Shown: in pieces, positions 7,949-17,300 of the stretch
Layout: the number at the start of each line of letters is the position of its first letter
Position numbering within the stretch: position 1 is the first letter of the stretch
Assembly (NCBI RefSeq): GCF_946885885.1
Contig: NZ_CAMPHN010000029.1
Coordinates: 1-36,584 of the forward strand
Reading direction: 5' to 3'
From: an uncultured Pseudomonas sp.
GTDB lineage: Bacteria; Pseudomonadota; Gammaproteobacteria; Pseudomonadales; Pseudomonadaceae
Length of the DNA: 36,584 nt
Program-made: the position numbers and the translations under genes
Notes under the pieces: generated by a model
Database searches by the model: none
The model's input: the letters and a program-made list of their open reading frames with translations, nothing else
What the model was told of the DNA's origin: nothing

Positions 7949-8869
7949 ATGCCCAGTCGCCGCCAGTTCATTCAGCGCAGCGCTGCGCTACTCACGCTTG
8001 CCGCCGCCCCTTGGTGGACGCGCTCCGCCATGGCCATTACCCCCGATCAACTGTTGCAAAGGACGATCCCCAGCAGCGGCGAAACCCTGCCGGCGATTGG
8101 CCTGGGCACCTCGCGCACTTTCGATGTGCGCCTCGACGACGCCATCCTCAAGCCCCTCGAGAACGTGGTGCGCACCTTTATCAACGGCGGCGCCACGCTG
8201 ATCGATACCGCCCCCAGTTATGGCACCGCGGAACGGGTTACCGGCGCGCTGCTGCAACGCACCAATACCCAGGACAAGGTCTTTCTCGCGAGCAAGATTT
8301 CCGCCGACGGCCGCGAACGGGGTCTGGCTCAGTTCGACAACAGCAGGCGCGCGCTGCAAACCGAGCGGATCGACTTGATGCAGGTGCACAACCTGCAGGA
8401 CACCCGCACGCAGCTGGCGCTGCTGCGCGACCTTCAGGCCGAGGGCAAAGTGCGCTATATCGGCGTGACCCATTACCTCGAATCGGCCCATGACGACCTG
8501 CTCGAGGTGTTGGCACGGGAAAAGCTGGACTTCGTCCAGTTCAATTATTCGGTGGCCGAACGCAATGCCGAAAAACGCCTGCTGCCGTATTGCGCCGACC
8601 ACGGCATCGCCACCCTGATCAACCGTCCGTTTCAACGCGGCCAGCTGCTGCGGCCGGTCAAGGGCAAACCGCTGCCGGATTGGGCAATCGAGGTCGATGC
8701 CAACTCATGGGCGCAATTGCTGCTCAAGTTCATCCTCGCCGAGCCGGCGGTGACGGCGGTAATCCCCGCTACCTCCAACCCGCGCTATATGGCCGACAAC
8801 CTCAAAGCCGGGCATGGCCGCCTGCCGGATGCGGCGTTGCGCGCGAAGATCGTGCAGGCGTTCAGCTGA
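7949..8869 (+). CDS. Tat-exported aldo/keto reductase
   Basis: A 306-residue protein with a twin-arginine signal (SRRQFIQRSAALLTLAAAP, residues 3-21, cleavage near AMA at about residue 29). An aldo/keto reductase TIM barrel follows. The catalytic tetrad can be placed: Asp and Tyr in LIDTAPSYGTAE, Lys in FLASKIS, His in LMQVHNLQD. The C-terminal NADPH-site region PATSNPRYMADNL is present. Export of a folded NADP(H) enzyme by Tat is well known in this family, but the periplasmic substrate is unknown. The start at 7949 has GGAGG-like bases upstream (ACGGAGGACTCT). It stands alone after the bauR repeat. Confidence 0.87.
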   Translation: MPSRRQFIQRSAALLTLAAAPWWTRSAMAITPDQLLQRTIPSSGETLPAIGLGTSRTFDVRLDDAILKPLENVVRTFINGGATLIDTAPSYGTAERVTGALLQRTNTQDKVFLASKISADGRERGLAQFDNSRRALQTERIDLMQVHNLQDTRTQLALLRDLQAEGKVRYIGVTHYLESAHDDLLEVLAREKLDFVQFNYSVAERNAEKRLLPYCADHGIATLINRPFQRGQLLRPVKGKPLPDWAIEVDANSWAQLLLKFILAEPAVTAVIPATSNPRYMADNLKAGHGRLPDAALRAKIVQAFS

Positions 8870-8922
8870 GTGCCCGTCGCGTTGGCGCCTGTCGATAAGC
8901 CTGCAACGCGACAGGCGGTTTT

Positions 8923-10224
8923 ATGACGGCAAAGCAACGTCTGGCCCAAGCGATCAACGCCAAACCCGCCGAATTGCTCGCGGCGCTTTGCGGTTTCGGC
9001 CTGTTCTTCTGCCTGTTCAGCGGTTACTTCATGCTGCGACCGGTGCGCGAAGCCATGGGCATTCGCGGCGGCGTGGAAAATCTGCAGTGGCTGTTCAGCG
9101 CGACCTTCGTCGCGATGCTCTGCGCGGTGCCACTGTTCGCCTGGCTCAATTCGCGGGTGCCGCGGGCGCGCTATATCGATTGGGTGTACGGCTTCTTCAT
9201 CCTCAATCTGCTGACGTTCGCGGCGCTGTTCCAGCGCAACGACGATGCGGTCTGGCTGGCGCGCATCTTCTATGTGTGGATTTCCGTGTACAACCTGTTC
9301 GTCGTCTCGGTGGCCTGGAGCCTGATGGCCGATGTGTTCGACGACGCCCAGGCGCGCCGGCTGTTCGCCTTTATCGCCGCAGGGGCCAGCAGCGGCGGTT
9401 TGCTCGGGCCGGCGCTGGGTGCGTTGTTCGTCGATGTTGTGGACCAGAGCGGGCTGATTTTCGCCGCGGCGCTGTTGCTCGGCGTGGCGGTGCTGGCCAA
9501 GCATTACCTGATGGCTTGGCGCGCGCAGGGCGGCGCCGGGCGGCCGGGCGCGACGCCGAGCGAAAACCCGCGCCGGCCGGTGATCGGCAACCCGTTCAGC
9601 GGCGTTAGCGCCGTGCTGGCCTCGCCGTACTTGTTGGCGATCAGCGCCTTCGTCGTCCTCCTGGCCACGGTCAGCACCTTTCTGTATTTCGAGCAGGCGC
9701 GGCTGGTGGCGCAGCTGTTTCCCGAGCGCAACCAGCAGATTCGCGTATTCGGCCTGCTCGACTTCGCCGTGCAGGCATTGTCCTTGCTCGCCCAGCTGTT
9801 TATCACCGGGCGCATCGCCGAGCGTCTGGGTATCCGCGTTCTGCTCAGCGGGGTGCCGCTGCTGGTCTGTTTGGGGTTTATCGGCTTGGCCCTGGCGCCG
9901 ACCTTCGCCATGCTGGCGGGACTGATGATCGTGCGCCGCGTCGGTGAGTATGCGTTCGTCCGTCCCGGCCGCGAGATGCTCTTCGCCCCGCTCGACGCAC
10001 ACAGCAAATACAAGGCGAAAAATGTCATCGACACCCTGGTTTACCGTGGTGGCGATGCCGTCAGCGCCTGGGTCAAGGCGCTGCTCGACACACTCAGCCA
10101 GGGCGTGCTGGTCGCGGCGCTCACCGGCGCCCTTTGCGCCGCCACCTGGGGCGCGCTGGGTTGGTATCTGGGCAGCCGGACGGCGAGGGAAACGCCCGAG
10201 CTTGAGCCATCGGAGCGGGGATGA
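8923..10224 (+). CDS. MFS carrier of the NTP/NDP-exchange (Npt1/Tlc-like) type
   Basis: A 433-residue membrane protein with about 12 predicted helices. The N-terminus (FFCLFSGYFMLRPVREAMGI) and loop FDDAQARRLFAFIAAGASSG, plus a late RPGREMLFAPLDAHSKYKAK, match the free-living branch of the family that includes ATP/ADP translocases of intracellular bacteria. In free-living bacteria the substrate is not established. Nucleotide exchange should not be assumed. It starts 53 bases after the aldo/keto reductase gene, and a shared transcript is plausible. A cytosolic loop of about 25 residues (near residue 210) is rich in Pro, Gly and Arg. Confidence 0.8.
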   Translation: MTAKQRLAQAINAKPAELLAALCGFGLFFCLFSGYFMLRPVREAMGIRGGVENLQWLFSATFVAMLCAVPLFAWLNSRVPRARYIDWVYGFFILNLLTFAALFQRNDDAVWLARIFYVWISVYNLFVVSVAWSLMADVFDDAQARRLFAFIAAGASSGGLLGPALGALFVDVVDQSGLIFAAALLLGVAVLAKHYLMAWRAQGGAGRPGATPSENPRRPVIGNPFSGVSAVLASPYLLAISAFVVLLATVSTFLYFEQARLVAQLFPERNQQIRVFGLLDFAVQALSLLAQLFITGRIAERLGIRVLLSGVPLLVCLGFIGLALAPTFAMLAGLMIVRRVGEYAFVRPGREMLFAPLDAHSKYKAKNVIDTLVYRGGDAVSAWVKALLDTLSQGVLVAALTGALCAATWGALGWYLGSRTARETPELEPSERG

Positions 10225-10482
10225 CGGGCGTCCCACTACCTGTCGGCGGCAAAACGGCCTTGCGACATGACAGACTTTGCCGATGGATATAAGGTCTACG
10301 CAATGGACGGAATGCGACAGGGCAACGCAGGAATGACGCCAGAAAACAGTCATAAATTGCCTTAGATCGCACCCAAACCTGGCCATATGCTATCTACGGC
10401 GTGTTTTTGACGCGTCGCGCTTGTCACCTCGCCGACAGTGGGTTATCAGTGCTGTCGCAATCAGAACAGCTCGGAATCGCTA

Positions 10483-11145
10483 ATGACCGTTGAAATACCC
10501 GCACACAGCGCCAACCCCAGCGGCAAACCCGCCGGGCGCATTCGTCAGAAAAACGAAGAAGCGATCATCAAGGCCGCCGAGGAAGAATTCGCGCGCCATG
10601 GTTTCAAAGGCACCAGCATGAACACCATCGCGCAGACCGTCGGTTTGCCGAAAGCCAACCTGCATTACTACTTCAGTAACAAGCTGGGCCTGTATCAGGC
10701 GGTACTGGCCAATATTCTCGAACTGTGGGACAGCACCTTCAACAACCTGACCGTCGACGACGACCCGGCGCAAGCGCTGGCCCACTATATCCGCGCCAAG
10801 ATGGAGTTCTCCCGACGCCACCCGAAGGCGTCGCGCATCTACGCCATGGAAGTGATCAGCGGCGGCGAAAACCTCACGCAACTGCTCGATCAGGATTACC
10901 AGGCTTGGTTCCGCGGCCGCGCCGCTGTATTCGAGGCTTGGATCGCCGCGGGCAAGATGGACCCGGTGGACCCGGTGCACCTGATCTTCCTGCTGTGGGG
11001 CAGCACCCAACACTACGCCGACTTCGCCTCGCAGGTTTGCCGGCTCACCGGCCGCACGCGCATGACCAAACAGGACTTCGATGAAGCCAGCGACAACCTG
11101 GTGCGCATCATTCTCAAGGGCTGCGGGCTGACCCCGCCCGCCTGA
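10483..11145 (+). CDS. TetR-family regulator, RutR-like
   Basis: A 220-residue TetR protein. The N-terminal HTH (residues about 20-70) reads EEFARHGFKGTSMNTIAQTV then GLPKANLHYYFSNKLGLYQA. The C-terminal domain matches the YcdC/RutR subfamily: MEFSRRHPKASRIYAMEVIS and HLIFLLWGSTQHYADFASQV. RutR in E. coli senses uracil/thymine and controls pyrimidine and purine use. Homologues in pseudomonads control pyrimidine-degradation genes. The nearby purine deaminase genes make a nucleobase ligand attractive but unproven. The stop overlaps the start of the next gene (TGATG). The 258-base region upstream holds no other recognised gene. Confidence 0.87.
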   Translation: MTVEIPAHSANPSGKPAGRIRQKNEEAIIKAAEEEFARHGFKGTSMNTIAQTVGLPKANLHYYFSNKLGLYQAVLANILELWDSTFNNLTVDDDPAQALAHYIRAKMEFSRRHPKASRIYAMEVISGGENLTQLLDQDYQAWFRGRAAVFEAWIAAGKMDPVDPVHLIFLLWGSTQHYADFASQVCRLTGRTRMTKQDFDEASDNLVRIILKGCGLTPPA

Positions 11146-11729
11146 TGCCCTTCACCCTGCTCGGCCCCTGCGAGTACCGCGAGGAGATCCGCAAGAGCCG
11201 CTTTCTCGCCCTTGCCGCGCCGGTTGCCAGCGCGGCCGAGGCGCAGGCGTTCATCGCCACCGCCAGCGACCCCGGCGCCTCGCACAACTGCTGGGCCTGG
11301 AAGGTCGGCGACCAATACCGCTTCAGCGACGACGGCGAACCGGGCGGCACCGCCGGCCGGCCGATCCTCGCGGCCATCGAGGCTCAGGACTGCGACCAGG
11401 TGGCGGTGCTGGTGATCCGCTGGTACGGCGGCATCCAGCTCGGCACCGGCGGCCTGGCCCGCGCCTATGGCGGCACGGCGAACAAATGCCTGCAAGCGGC
11501 CGAACGCCAGGCGCTGATCGCGCGTGATCGCTACCGCTGCCATTGCCTGTTCGCCGAGCTGCCGCTGCTCAAGGTTCGCTTGGCGGAGCTGGACAGCCTG
11601 CTGGAGAGCGAAACCTACGACGCCAGCGGCGCCGAGTTGCAGCTGGCGGTGCCGCCGCGGCGAACGGCCGAACTGCAACGGCTATTGGCGGATATCAGCC
11701 GTGGGCGTATTGAATTGCAGCGCCAATAG
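11145..11729 (+). CDS. yigZ: YigZ / IMPACT family protein
   Basis: A 194-residue protein of the UPF0029/IMPACT family. The N-terminal domain carries the signature blocks KSRFLALAAPV, ASHNCWAWKVG, FSDDGEPGGTAGRPIL and VIRWYGGIQLGTGGLARAYG (residues about 17-110). The C-terminal domain is a ferredoxin-like DUF1949 type fold (LFAELPLLKVRLAELDSLLE). The molecular function in bacteria is unresolved; a role linked to translation or RNA has been proposed for the family. It is translationally coupled to the TetR-family gene by TGATG, an unusual partnership. A REP pair follows the stop by about 6 bases. Confidence 0.9.
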   Translation: MPFTLLGPCEYREEIRKSRFLALAAPVASAAEAQAFIATASDPGASHNCWAWKVGDQYRFSDDGEPGGTAGRPILAAIEAQDCDQVAVLVIRWYGGIQLGTGGLARAYGGTANKCLQAAERQALIARDRYRCHCLFAELPLLKVRLAELDSLLESETYDASGAELQLAVPPRRTAELQRLLADISRGRIELQRQ

Positions 11730-11734
11730 AGCCA

Positions 11735-11810
11735 TCGCGGCTGAAGCGGGGGGCCGCCCAGCCCCTCACACAATCCCTGCGGTTCAATGTGGGAGGGGCT
11801 TTAGCCGCGA
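11735..11810. repeat. REP pair (TCGCGGCT...AGCCCCTCCCAC family) downstream of yigZ and the second RAYT
   Basis: The left arm begins TCGCGGCTGAAGC and is interrupted by about 15 GC-rich bases. The right arm (11789-11810) is GTGGGAGGGGCTTTAGCCGC followed by GA. The pair ends 8 bases from the RAYT stop codon. This is a widespread Pseudomonas REP type. Confidence 0.8.
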
Positions 11811-11817
11811 CAAATCC

Positions 11818-12249
11818 TCAAAGCCACAGCGCATCCCACAGCGGATAGTCTCCGAGGCGCTTGACCAGCCCGGCCCGCAATGGATTGGCAACGATATAGC
11901 GGGCAGCCGACAACACATCCTCTTCGCGGCGTAGCGCGCGGTCGTGGTACCCCTCCTGCCAAAGCGCGCCCTGGCGACCGAGTTGCTGGTTGATTCGGCG
12001 AGCACTATTGCATTTGATCCTACGCATCAACTCATCGAGCGAACGACCCTGCAATTGAACCAACCAATGCATATGATCGGGCATCACAACCCAAGCCAAG
12101 GAAGAAACCCAAGACTGTTCGTGGGCGGCCCGCAGTTCGCTCACCAACAGACGCGCTAATGAGAAATTTTGGAACAGAGGCTGGCGATATTGGATGTTGG
12201 TGGTTAATAGGTAGACGCGCCCTGATTCAGAAAAACGACCACGGCGCAA
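11818..12249 (-). CDS. second REP-associated tyrosine transposase (RAYT), TTG start
   Basis: A 143-residue HUH nuclease of a RAYT subgroup different from the one at 2589. HxH is in MPDHMHWLVQLQGRSLDELM (about residues 57-76). The catalytic Tyr is in AARYIVANPLRAGLV (about residue 118), and WQEGYHDRALR precedes it. The start is TTG at 12249; an in-frame TAG lies four codons upstream and AGGGA precedes the TTG, so no ATG is available at the N-terminus. It is flanked on both sides by REPs whose core (TCGCGGCC / GGCCGCGA) differs from those around the first RAYT. It seems intact. Confidence 0.9.
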   Translation of the reverse strand: MRRGRFSESGRVYLLTTNIQYRQPLFQNFSLARLLVSELRAAHEQSWVSSLAWVVMPDHMHWLVQLQGRSLDELMRRIKCNSARRINQQLGRQGALWQEGYHDRALRREEDVLSAARYIVANPLRAGLVKRLGDYPLWDALWL

Positions 12250-12291
12250 ATTTTGTCCCTACGGCATTCCATTGCCTCCAATTGAAGAGAA

Positions 12292-12357
12292 TCGCGGCCA
12301 AGGCCGCTCCTACATAAATGCCGCGCTCCGTTCTCGTAGGAGCGGCCTTGGCCGCGA
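12292..12357. repeat. inverted REP pair (GTAGGAGCGGCCTTGGCCGCGA family)
   Basis: Arm 1 is 12292-12313 and arm 2 is 12336-12357. They are perfect 22-base inverted copies of the classic Pseudomonas REP, with each arm itself a GGCC-centred palindrome. They lie 43 bases upstream of the second RAYT start. Confidence 0.92.
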
Positions 12358-12586
12358 TAAAAACCGAGTTAACCCAGACACCAATTAGTACGGCAGCGCC
12401 TCCACGACCAAGCAATTCATTATTCTGCGCTGGCAAGCATAGTGCAGACACACGGACCGCGCCCACCTTGATCCTGACCACCAAGACAGGTATCGTCCCC
12501 CCCACGTCGCCCGACACACCTGGATCAGCAGACAGGGTCAACACTGAGCTGGCTAACCTGAACTCACCCTCAGAGGAGCCTGCTCA
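12358..12586. other. intergenic region before the 8-oxoguanine deaminase gene
   Basis: No gene was recognised. A possible sigma-70 promoter is TTGATC (12468-12473), a 17-base spacer, and TATCGT (12491-12496), on the plus strand. AGGAG lies about 8 bases before the deaminase ATG. The promoter is a weak match and only a suggestion. Confidence 0.3.
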
Positions 12587-13942
12587 ATGGCAGCCACCCG
12601 TATCTGGATCAAGAACCCTCTCGCCATCTTCACCGCGAATGACCTCGACGCCAGCGGCGGCCTGGTGATCGACAACGGCGTGATCGCCGAACTGCTCGGC
12701 GCCGACCAACAACCTTCCCGTCCCTGCGACCAAGTGTTCGATGCCCGCGAACACGTGCTACTGCCGGGCCTGATCAACACCCACCACCACTTCTATCAGA
12801 CCCTGACCCGCGCCTGGGCGCCGGTGGTCAACCAACCGTTGTTCCCCTGGCTGAAAACCCTGTACCCGGTGTGGGCCAGGCTGACCCCGGAGAAGCTCGC
12901 CCTGGCGAGCAAGGTGGCCCTGGCCGAGTTGCTGCTGTCCGGTTGCAGCACTGCGGCGGACCATCACTATCTGTTCCCGGACGGCCTGGAAGACGCTATC
13001 GACGTACAGGTCGAAGTGGTACGCGAACTGGGCATGCGCGCCATGCTGACCCGCGGTTCCATGAGCCTCGGCGAGGCCGATGGCGGCCTGCCGCCGCAGC
13101 AAACGGTGCAACAGGGCGAGGTGATTCTGGCCGACAGCCAACGCCTGACCGAACGCTATCACCAGCACGGCGATGGGGCGCGGATTCAGATCGCCCTGGC
13201 GCCCTGCTCGCCGTTCTCGGTGACCCCGCAGATCATGCGCGACAGCGCCGAGCTGGCGCACAAACTCGATGTGCGCCTGCACACCCACCTGGCCGAAACC
13301 CTCGACGAAGAGGACTTCTGCCTGCAGCGCTTCGGCCTGCGCACCGTGGACTATCTGGACAGCGTCGGCTGGCTCGGCCCGCGCACCTGGCTGGCCCACG
13401 GCATCCACTTCAACCCGGACGAAATCGCCCGCCTGGGCGCGGCCGGCACCGGCATTAGCCATTGCCCGAGCTCGAACATGCGCCTGGCCTCGGGCATCTG
13501 CCCGACTCTCGATCTGGAAGCCGCCGGTGCGCCGATTGGCCTGGGCGTGGACGGCTCGGCCTCCAACGACGCCTCCAATATGATCCTCGAAACGCGTCAG
13601 GCCCTGTATCTGCAACGCCTGCGCTACGGCGCCGAGAAGATCACCCCGGAGCTAGCCCTGAGCTGGGCCAGCAAAGGCTCGGCGCGACTGCTCGGGCGCT
13701 CGGATATCGGCGAGCTGGCGGTCGGCAAGCAGGCCGATCTGGCGCTGTTCAAGCTCGATGAACTACGCTTTTCCGGTAGCCATGACCCGCTATCCGCCCT
13801 GCTGTTGTGCGGCGCCGACCGCGCCGACCGGATGATGATCGCAGGCACCTGGCGGGTGATCGACGGGCAGATCGAGGGGCTGGATGTGGCGCAGTTGATC
13901 GCCGATCACCGTCAGGCGGCACGCGAGTTGATTGTGGGCTGA
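12587..13942 (+). CDS. 8-oxoguanine deaminase (amidohydrolase superfamily)
   Basis: A 451-residue amidohydrolase. The metal site is readable: HxH in LPGLINTHHHFYQTLTRAW (about residues 60-78), His in LHTHLAET (about residue 229), the later His in WLAHGIHF, and Asp in GLGVDGSASND (about residue 322). The core CSPFSVTPQIM and GISHCPSSNMRLASGICP match the subgroup that includes P. aeruginosa PA0142, shown to deaminate 8-oxoguanine to urate. The reaction would recycle damaged guanine in the cytosol. Isoguanine or guanine cannot be excluded without assays. A strong AGGAG supports the start. It is followed by an adenine deaminase gene in the same direction. Confidence 0.88.
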   Translation: MAATRIWIKNPLAIFTANDLDASGGLVIDNGVIAELLGADQQPSRPCDQVFDAREHVLLPGLINTHHHFYQTLTRAWAPVVNQPLFPWLKTLYPVWARLTPEKLALASKVALAELLLSGCSTAADHHYLFPDGLEDAIDVQVEVVRELGMRAMLTRGSMSLGEADGGLPPQQTVQQGEVILADSQRLTERYHQHGDGARIQIALAPCSPFSVTPQIMRDSAELAHKLDVRLHTHLAETLDEEDFCLQRFGLRTVDYLDSVGWLGPRTWLAHGIHFNPDEIARLGAAGTGISHCPSSNMRLASGICPTLDLEAAGAPIGLGVDGSASNDASNMILETRQALYLQRLRYGAEKITPELALSWASKGSARLLGRSDIGELAVGKQADLALFKLDELRFSGSHDPLSALLLCGADRADRMMIAGTWRVIDGQIEGLDVAQLIADHRQAARELIVG

Positions 13943-13961
13943 CGGTAGGGCTGGAGCGCTT

Positions 13962-14015
13962 GTAGGGCGGGTGCAACCCGCCAACTTGCCATGGAGCGGG
14001 TTTCACCCGCCCTAC
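13962..14015. repeat. REP-like inverted repeat (GTAGGGCGGGTGCAACCCGCC family)
   Basis: Arms at 13962-13982 and 13996-14015 are inverted copies (GTAGGGCGGGTGCAACCCGC and GCGGGTTTCACCCGCCCTAC). This is the second copy of the family at 1377-1431. It lies between the two purine deaminase genes and leaves only about 45 bases before the next start. Confidence 0.85.
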
Positions 14016-14048
14016 GCGGTTAAACTCGTCACCGACTACGCCCAATAG

Positions 14049-15008
<960 letters not shown>

Positions 15009-15185
15009 GATAAAGGCGCCAAGGCGCCGGCACGCATTGCCAGTCGCAGTCGCCAGTAATCGCTAAAACTTTCCGACCCGGGGTCGATATATAGGTGTCC
15101 GCAGTCGACCTGCGACCAAGCGTTGGCAATACAATGGCCACATTTATAAGCAGCAGATGCCCTGCCAGCGCGAGGTTGCCGCCCT

Positions 15186-15956
15186 ATGACATACGCTCTG
15201 CCCCGCCTCTCCGCTCTCCTGGGTCTGTCGTTCGCAGTGCTGACGTGCTGGGGGCTGCGCGCGGCAGCGAACGACGAGATCCGCATCGTCACTGAGGAGC
15301 TGCCGCCCTACAACATGACCCTGGATGGCAAGCTCACCGGCTTGAGCACCGAGGTCGTCCGGGCCGTGCTCAAGGAGATCGGCGTCCAGGCGAGCATCCA
15401 GTCCATGCCCTGGGCCCGCGCCTACGACATAGCGCTCAACACCGAAAATGTATTGATCTATTCGATTACCCGCACCGCTCAGCGCGAACACCTGTTCAAG
15501 TGGGTGGGCGTGGTCGCGCCGATGGACTGGTATCTCTACGCGCGCCCCGACAGCGGCATCAGGCTCAGCGAGCTGGATGACGCGCGCCGCTATCAGATCG
15601 CGACAGTCAAGGAAGATGCCGGCGAACAGTACCTGTTATCGAAGGATTTCGTGGTCGGCAAGAACCTGCAATCGAACAACAAGTACGCCTACAACTATGA
15701 AAAGTTCAAGTTGGGCCGTGTGGACTTATGGATCTCCATCGAGCTGAACGCCAAGTACCTGATCCGCCAAGCGGGCGACGATCCCGAAAAAGTAGCGGTA
15801 CCGGTGCTGAAGCTGCCCGACCTCGGCGAAGGCGTCGGCTTGCACATGGCGTTCGGCCCGCAAACCTCGGATGCCATCGTCGAGCGCTTCCGCAAGGGGC
15901 TGGAAACCATCCGCAGCAACGGTACCTACGACGCCATCGCTAAAAGGTGGCTATAG
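15186..15956 (+). CDS. orphan periplasmic solute-binding protein (SBP_bac_3 type)
   Basis: A 256-residue exported protein. The signal peptide covers residues 1-27 (ALLGLSFAVLTCWGLRAAA, cleavage before NDE). A type-II periplasmic-binding fold of the polar-amino-acid class follows, with EIRIVTEELPPYN at the start, a PWARAYDIAL block near residue 77, VLIYSITRTAQREHLFKWVG and NGTYDAIAKRWL at the end. No ABC permease or ATPase gene is nearby. One base separates its stop from the ATG of the diguanylate cyclase, and a paralogue follows that gene. A role as a ligand sensor feeding the cyclase, rather than as a transporter, is inferred from this context. Confidence 0.85.
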   Translation: MTYALPRLSALLGLSFAVLTCWGLRAAANDEIRIVTEELPPYNMTLDGKLTGLSTEVVRAVLKEIGVQASIQSMPWARAYDIALNTENVLIYSITRTAQREHLFKWVGVVAPMDWYLYARPDSGIRLSELDDARRYQIATVKEDAGEQYLLSKDFVVGKNLQSNNKYAYNYEKFKLGRVDLWISIELNAKYLIRQAGDDPEKVAVPVLKLPDLGEGVGLHMAFGPQTSDAIVERFRKGLETIRSNGTYDAIAKRWL

Positions 15957-15957
15957 G

Positions 15958-17283
15958 ATGCACGACGCGCCAGCGCAGGACGCCCGCCCCGCCGGTTCGC
16001 TGGGGCGTCGACTGGTGCTGGCGACGCTGGCGTTCTGCCTGATCTTCACCCTGTTCACGGTGACGGTACGCACCTGGTCGGCTTGGCACACCAACTTGAC
16101 GGCCATGACCGATGAGTTGTCCCTGATCGATCAAGTGTTCCAACGCACGCTGTCCAAGGCGATCTGGGAGATGGACCGCGAGTCGCTGCAAACCCAGCTC
16201 GACAGCGTCGCCCAGGTTGCCGCCGTGGGGCGCGTGGAACTGACCATCCTGCGTGCAGGGCGTACACCAGAGATCATGGAGCGGCGACGCCCCCTGCAAC
16301 CCACATCGCATCTAGCGCCGACGCTGCAACGGATGCTGGCTTATGTGCCTTATGAGGGTGCGGAGGAGACGGTCGGCGAGCTGATCCTCGAGGGCGACGA
16401 GCGGGTGCTCTGGCAACGCCTGTCCGGCGAGGTGGCCAGCATAATCGTCACCCAGATCATCCAATCGCTGTTACTGGCCGGGCTGATCATGTGGATGTTC
16501 AACCGCTCGGTCACGGTGCATGTTCAACATATCGCGCGCCACCTCGAGCAATTGTCGCCGGCCAACCTCAAGCACACCTTGCGGCTCGAACGCTCGGCAA
16601 AGCGTCGCGACGAACTGAGTTTGCTGGAGTCGGGGGTCAACGACCTGCAAGACAAATTGTCGGACTACCTCGACCGCCAGAAGCGGGACGAGCAGGAACT
16701 GGCCGCACGCAGCGATCAATTAGCGGAATTGGTCGAAGAGCGCACGGCGGAACTACGCGAAGCCAACAAGCGCCTGGAAGAACTAACGCGCAGCGACCCA
16801 CTCACCGGCCTGGCCAACCGCCGGCATTTCGACGAACTGAAGGAGGTCGAATTCCGTCGCGCACAACGCCTCGGCCAACCGCTTTCGGTGCTGATGTGCG
16901 ATGTGGATTTCTTCAAACGCTACAACGACACCTACGGCCACGCCCTCGGCGATCAATGCCTGCAAGCGGTGGCCGGCACCCTGAAGAGCGTATTTGCCCG
17001 CGCAGGCGAACTGGTCGCCCGCATGGGCGGCGAAGAATTTGCCGTGCTGTTGCCGGGTTGCGACGCCAACAACGCGCGCAAAGCCGCGGAGCGTCTACGT
17101 CAAGCCATGGCGACCCTGGCCATGGAGCATGCCAACTCGCCCGTTGCAGCGCATGTAACCTTGAGCATTGGCGTCGCTCAATTCGACCCCGAAACCACAG
17201 ATCGTTTCGATCAATTGTTGCAACGCGCAGACCAGGCGCTATACCGCGCCAAGTCGCAAGGGCGCGACCGAATAGCCGAATGA
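15958..17283 (+). CDS. membrane-bound diguanylate cyclase (GGDEF protein)
   Basis: A 441-residue inner-membrane enzyme that makes c-di-GMP from two GTP. TM1 is about residues 20-40. A periplasmic domain of about 120 residues follows (FQRTLSKAIWEMDRESLQTQ is reminiscent of CHASE5-like sensors). TM2 is about 163-184, then a HAMP-like segment and a coiled coil (about 230-275). The GGDEF domain begins at SDPLTGLANRRHFDE, with DVDFFKRYNDTYGH and an active-site GGEEF at about 357-361. Where the inhibitory RxxD motif is expected the sequence is RAGE, so product inhibition may be altered. It lies between two periplasmic binding protein genes and shares their transcript. Confidence 0.93.
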   Translation: MHDAPAQDARPAGSLGRRLVLATLAFCLIFTLFTVTVRTWSAWHTNLTAMTDELSLIDQVFQRTLSKAIWEMDRESLQTQLDSVAQVAAVGRVELTILRAGRTPEIMERRRPLQPTSHLAPTLQRMLAYVPYEGAEETVGELILEGDERVLWQRLSGEVASIIVTQIIQSLLLAGLIMWMFNRSVTVHVQHIARHLEQLSPANLKHTLRLERSAKRRDELSLLESGVNDLQDKLSDYLDRQKRDEQELAARSDQLAELVEERTAELREANKRLEELTRSDPLTGLANRRHFDELKEVEFRRAQRLGQPLSVLMCDVDFFKRYNDTYGHALGDQCLQAVAGTLKSVFARAGELVARMGGEEFAVLLPGCDANNARKAAERLRQAMATLAMEHANSPVAAHVTLSIGVAQFDPETTDRFDQLLQRADQALYRAKSQGRDRIAE

Positions 17284-17300
17284 GACCACCGAGGCCCGTC

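Noticed and set aside
8785..10386. 533-residue open frame on the minus strand opposite the NTP/NDP-type carrier
   Set aside because: It is rich in Gln, Arg, Ala and His with no domain. The plus strand encodes a coherent 12-helix membrane protein.
16491..17300. long N-terminal extension of the second binding protein running through the cyclase gene
   Set aside because: The extension is out of frame over the GGDEF domain and would hide a perfect signal peptide that starts at 17301.
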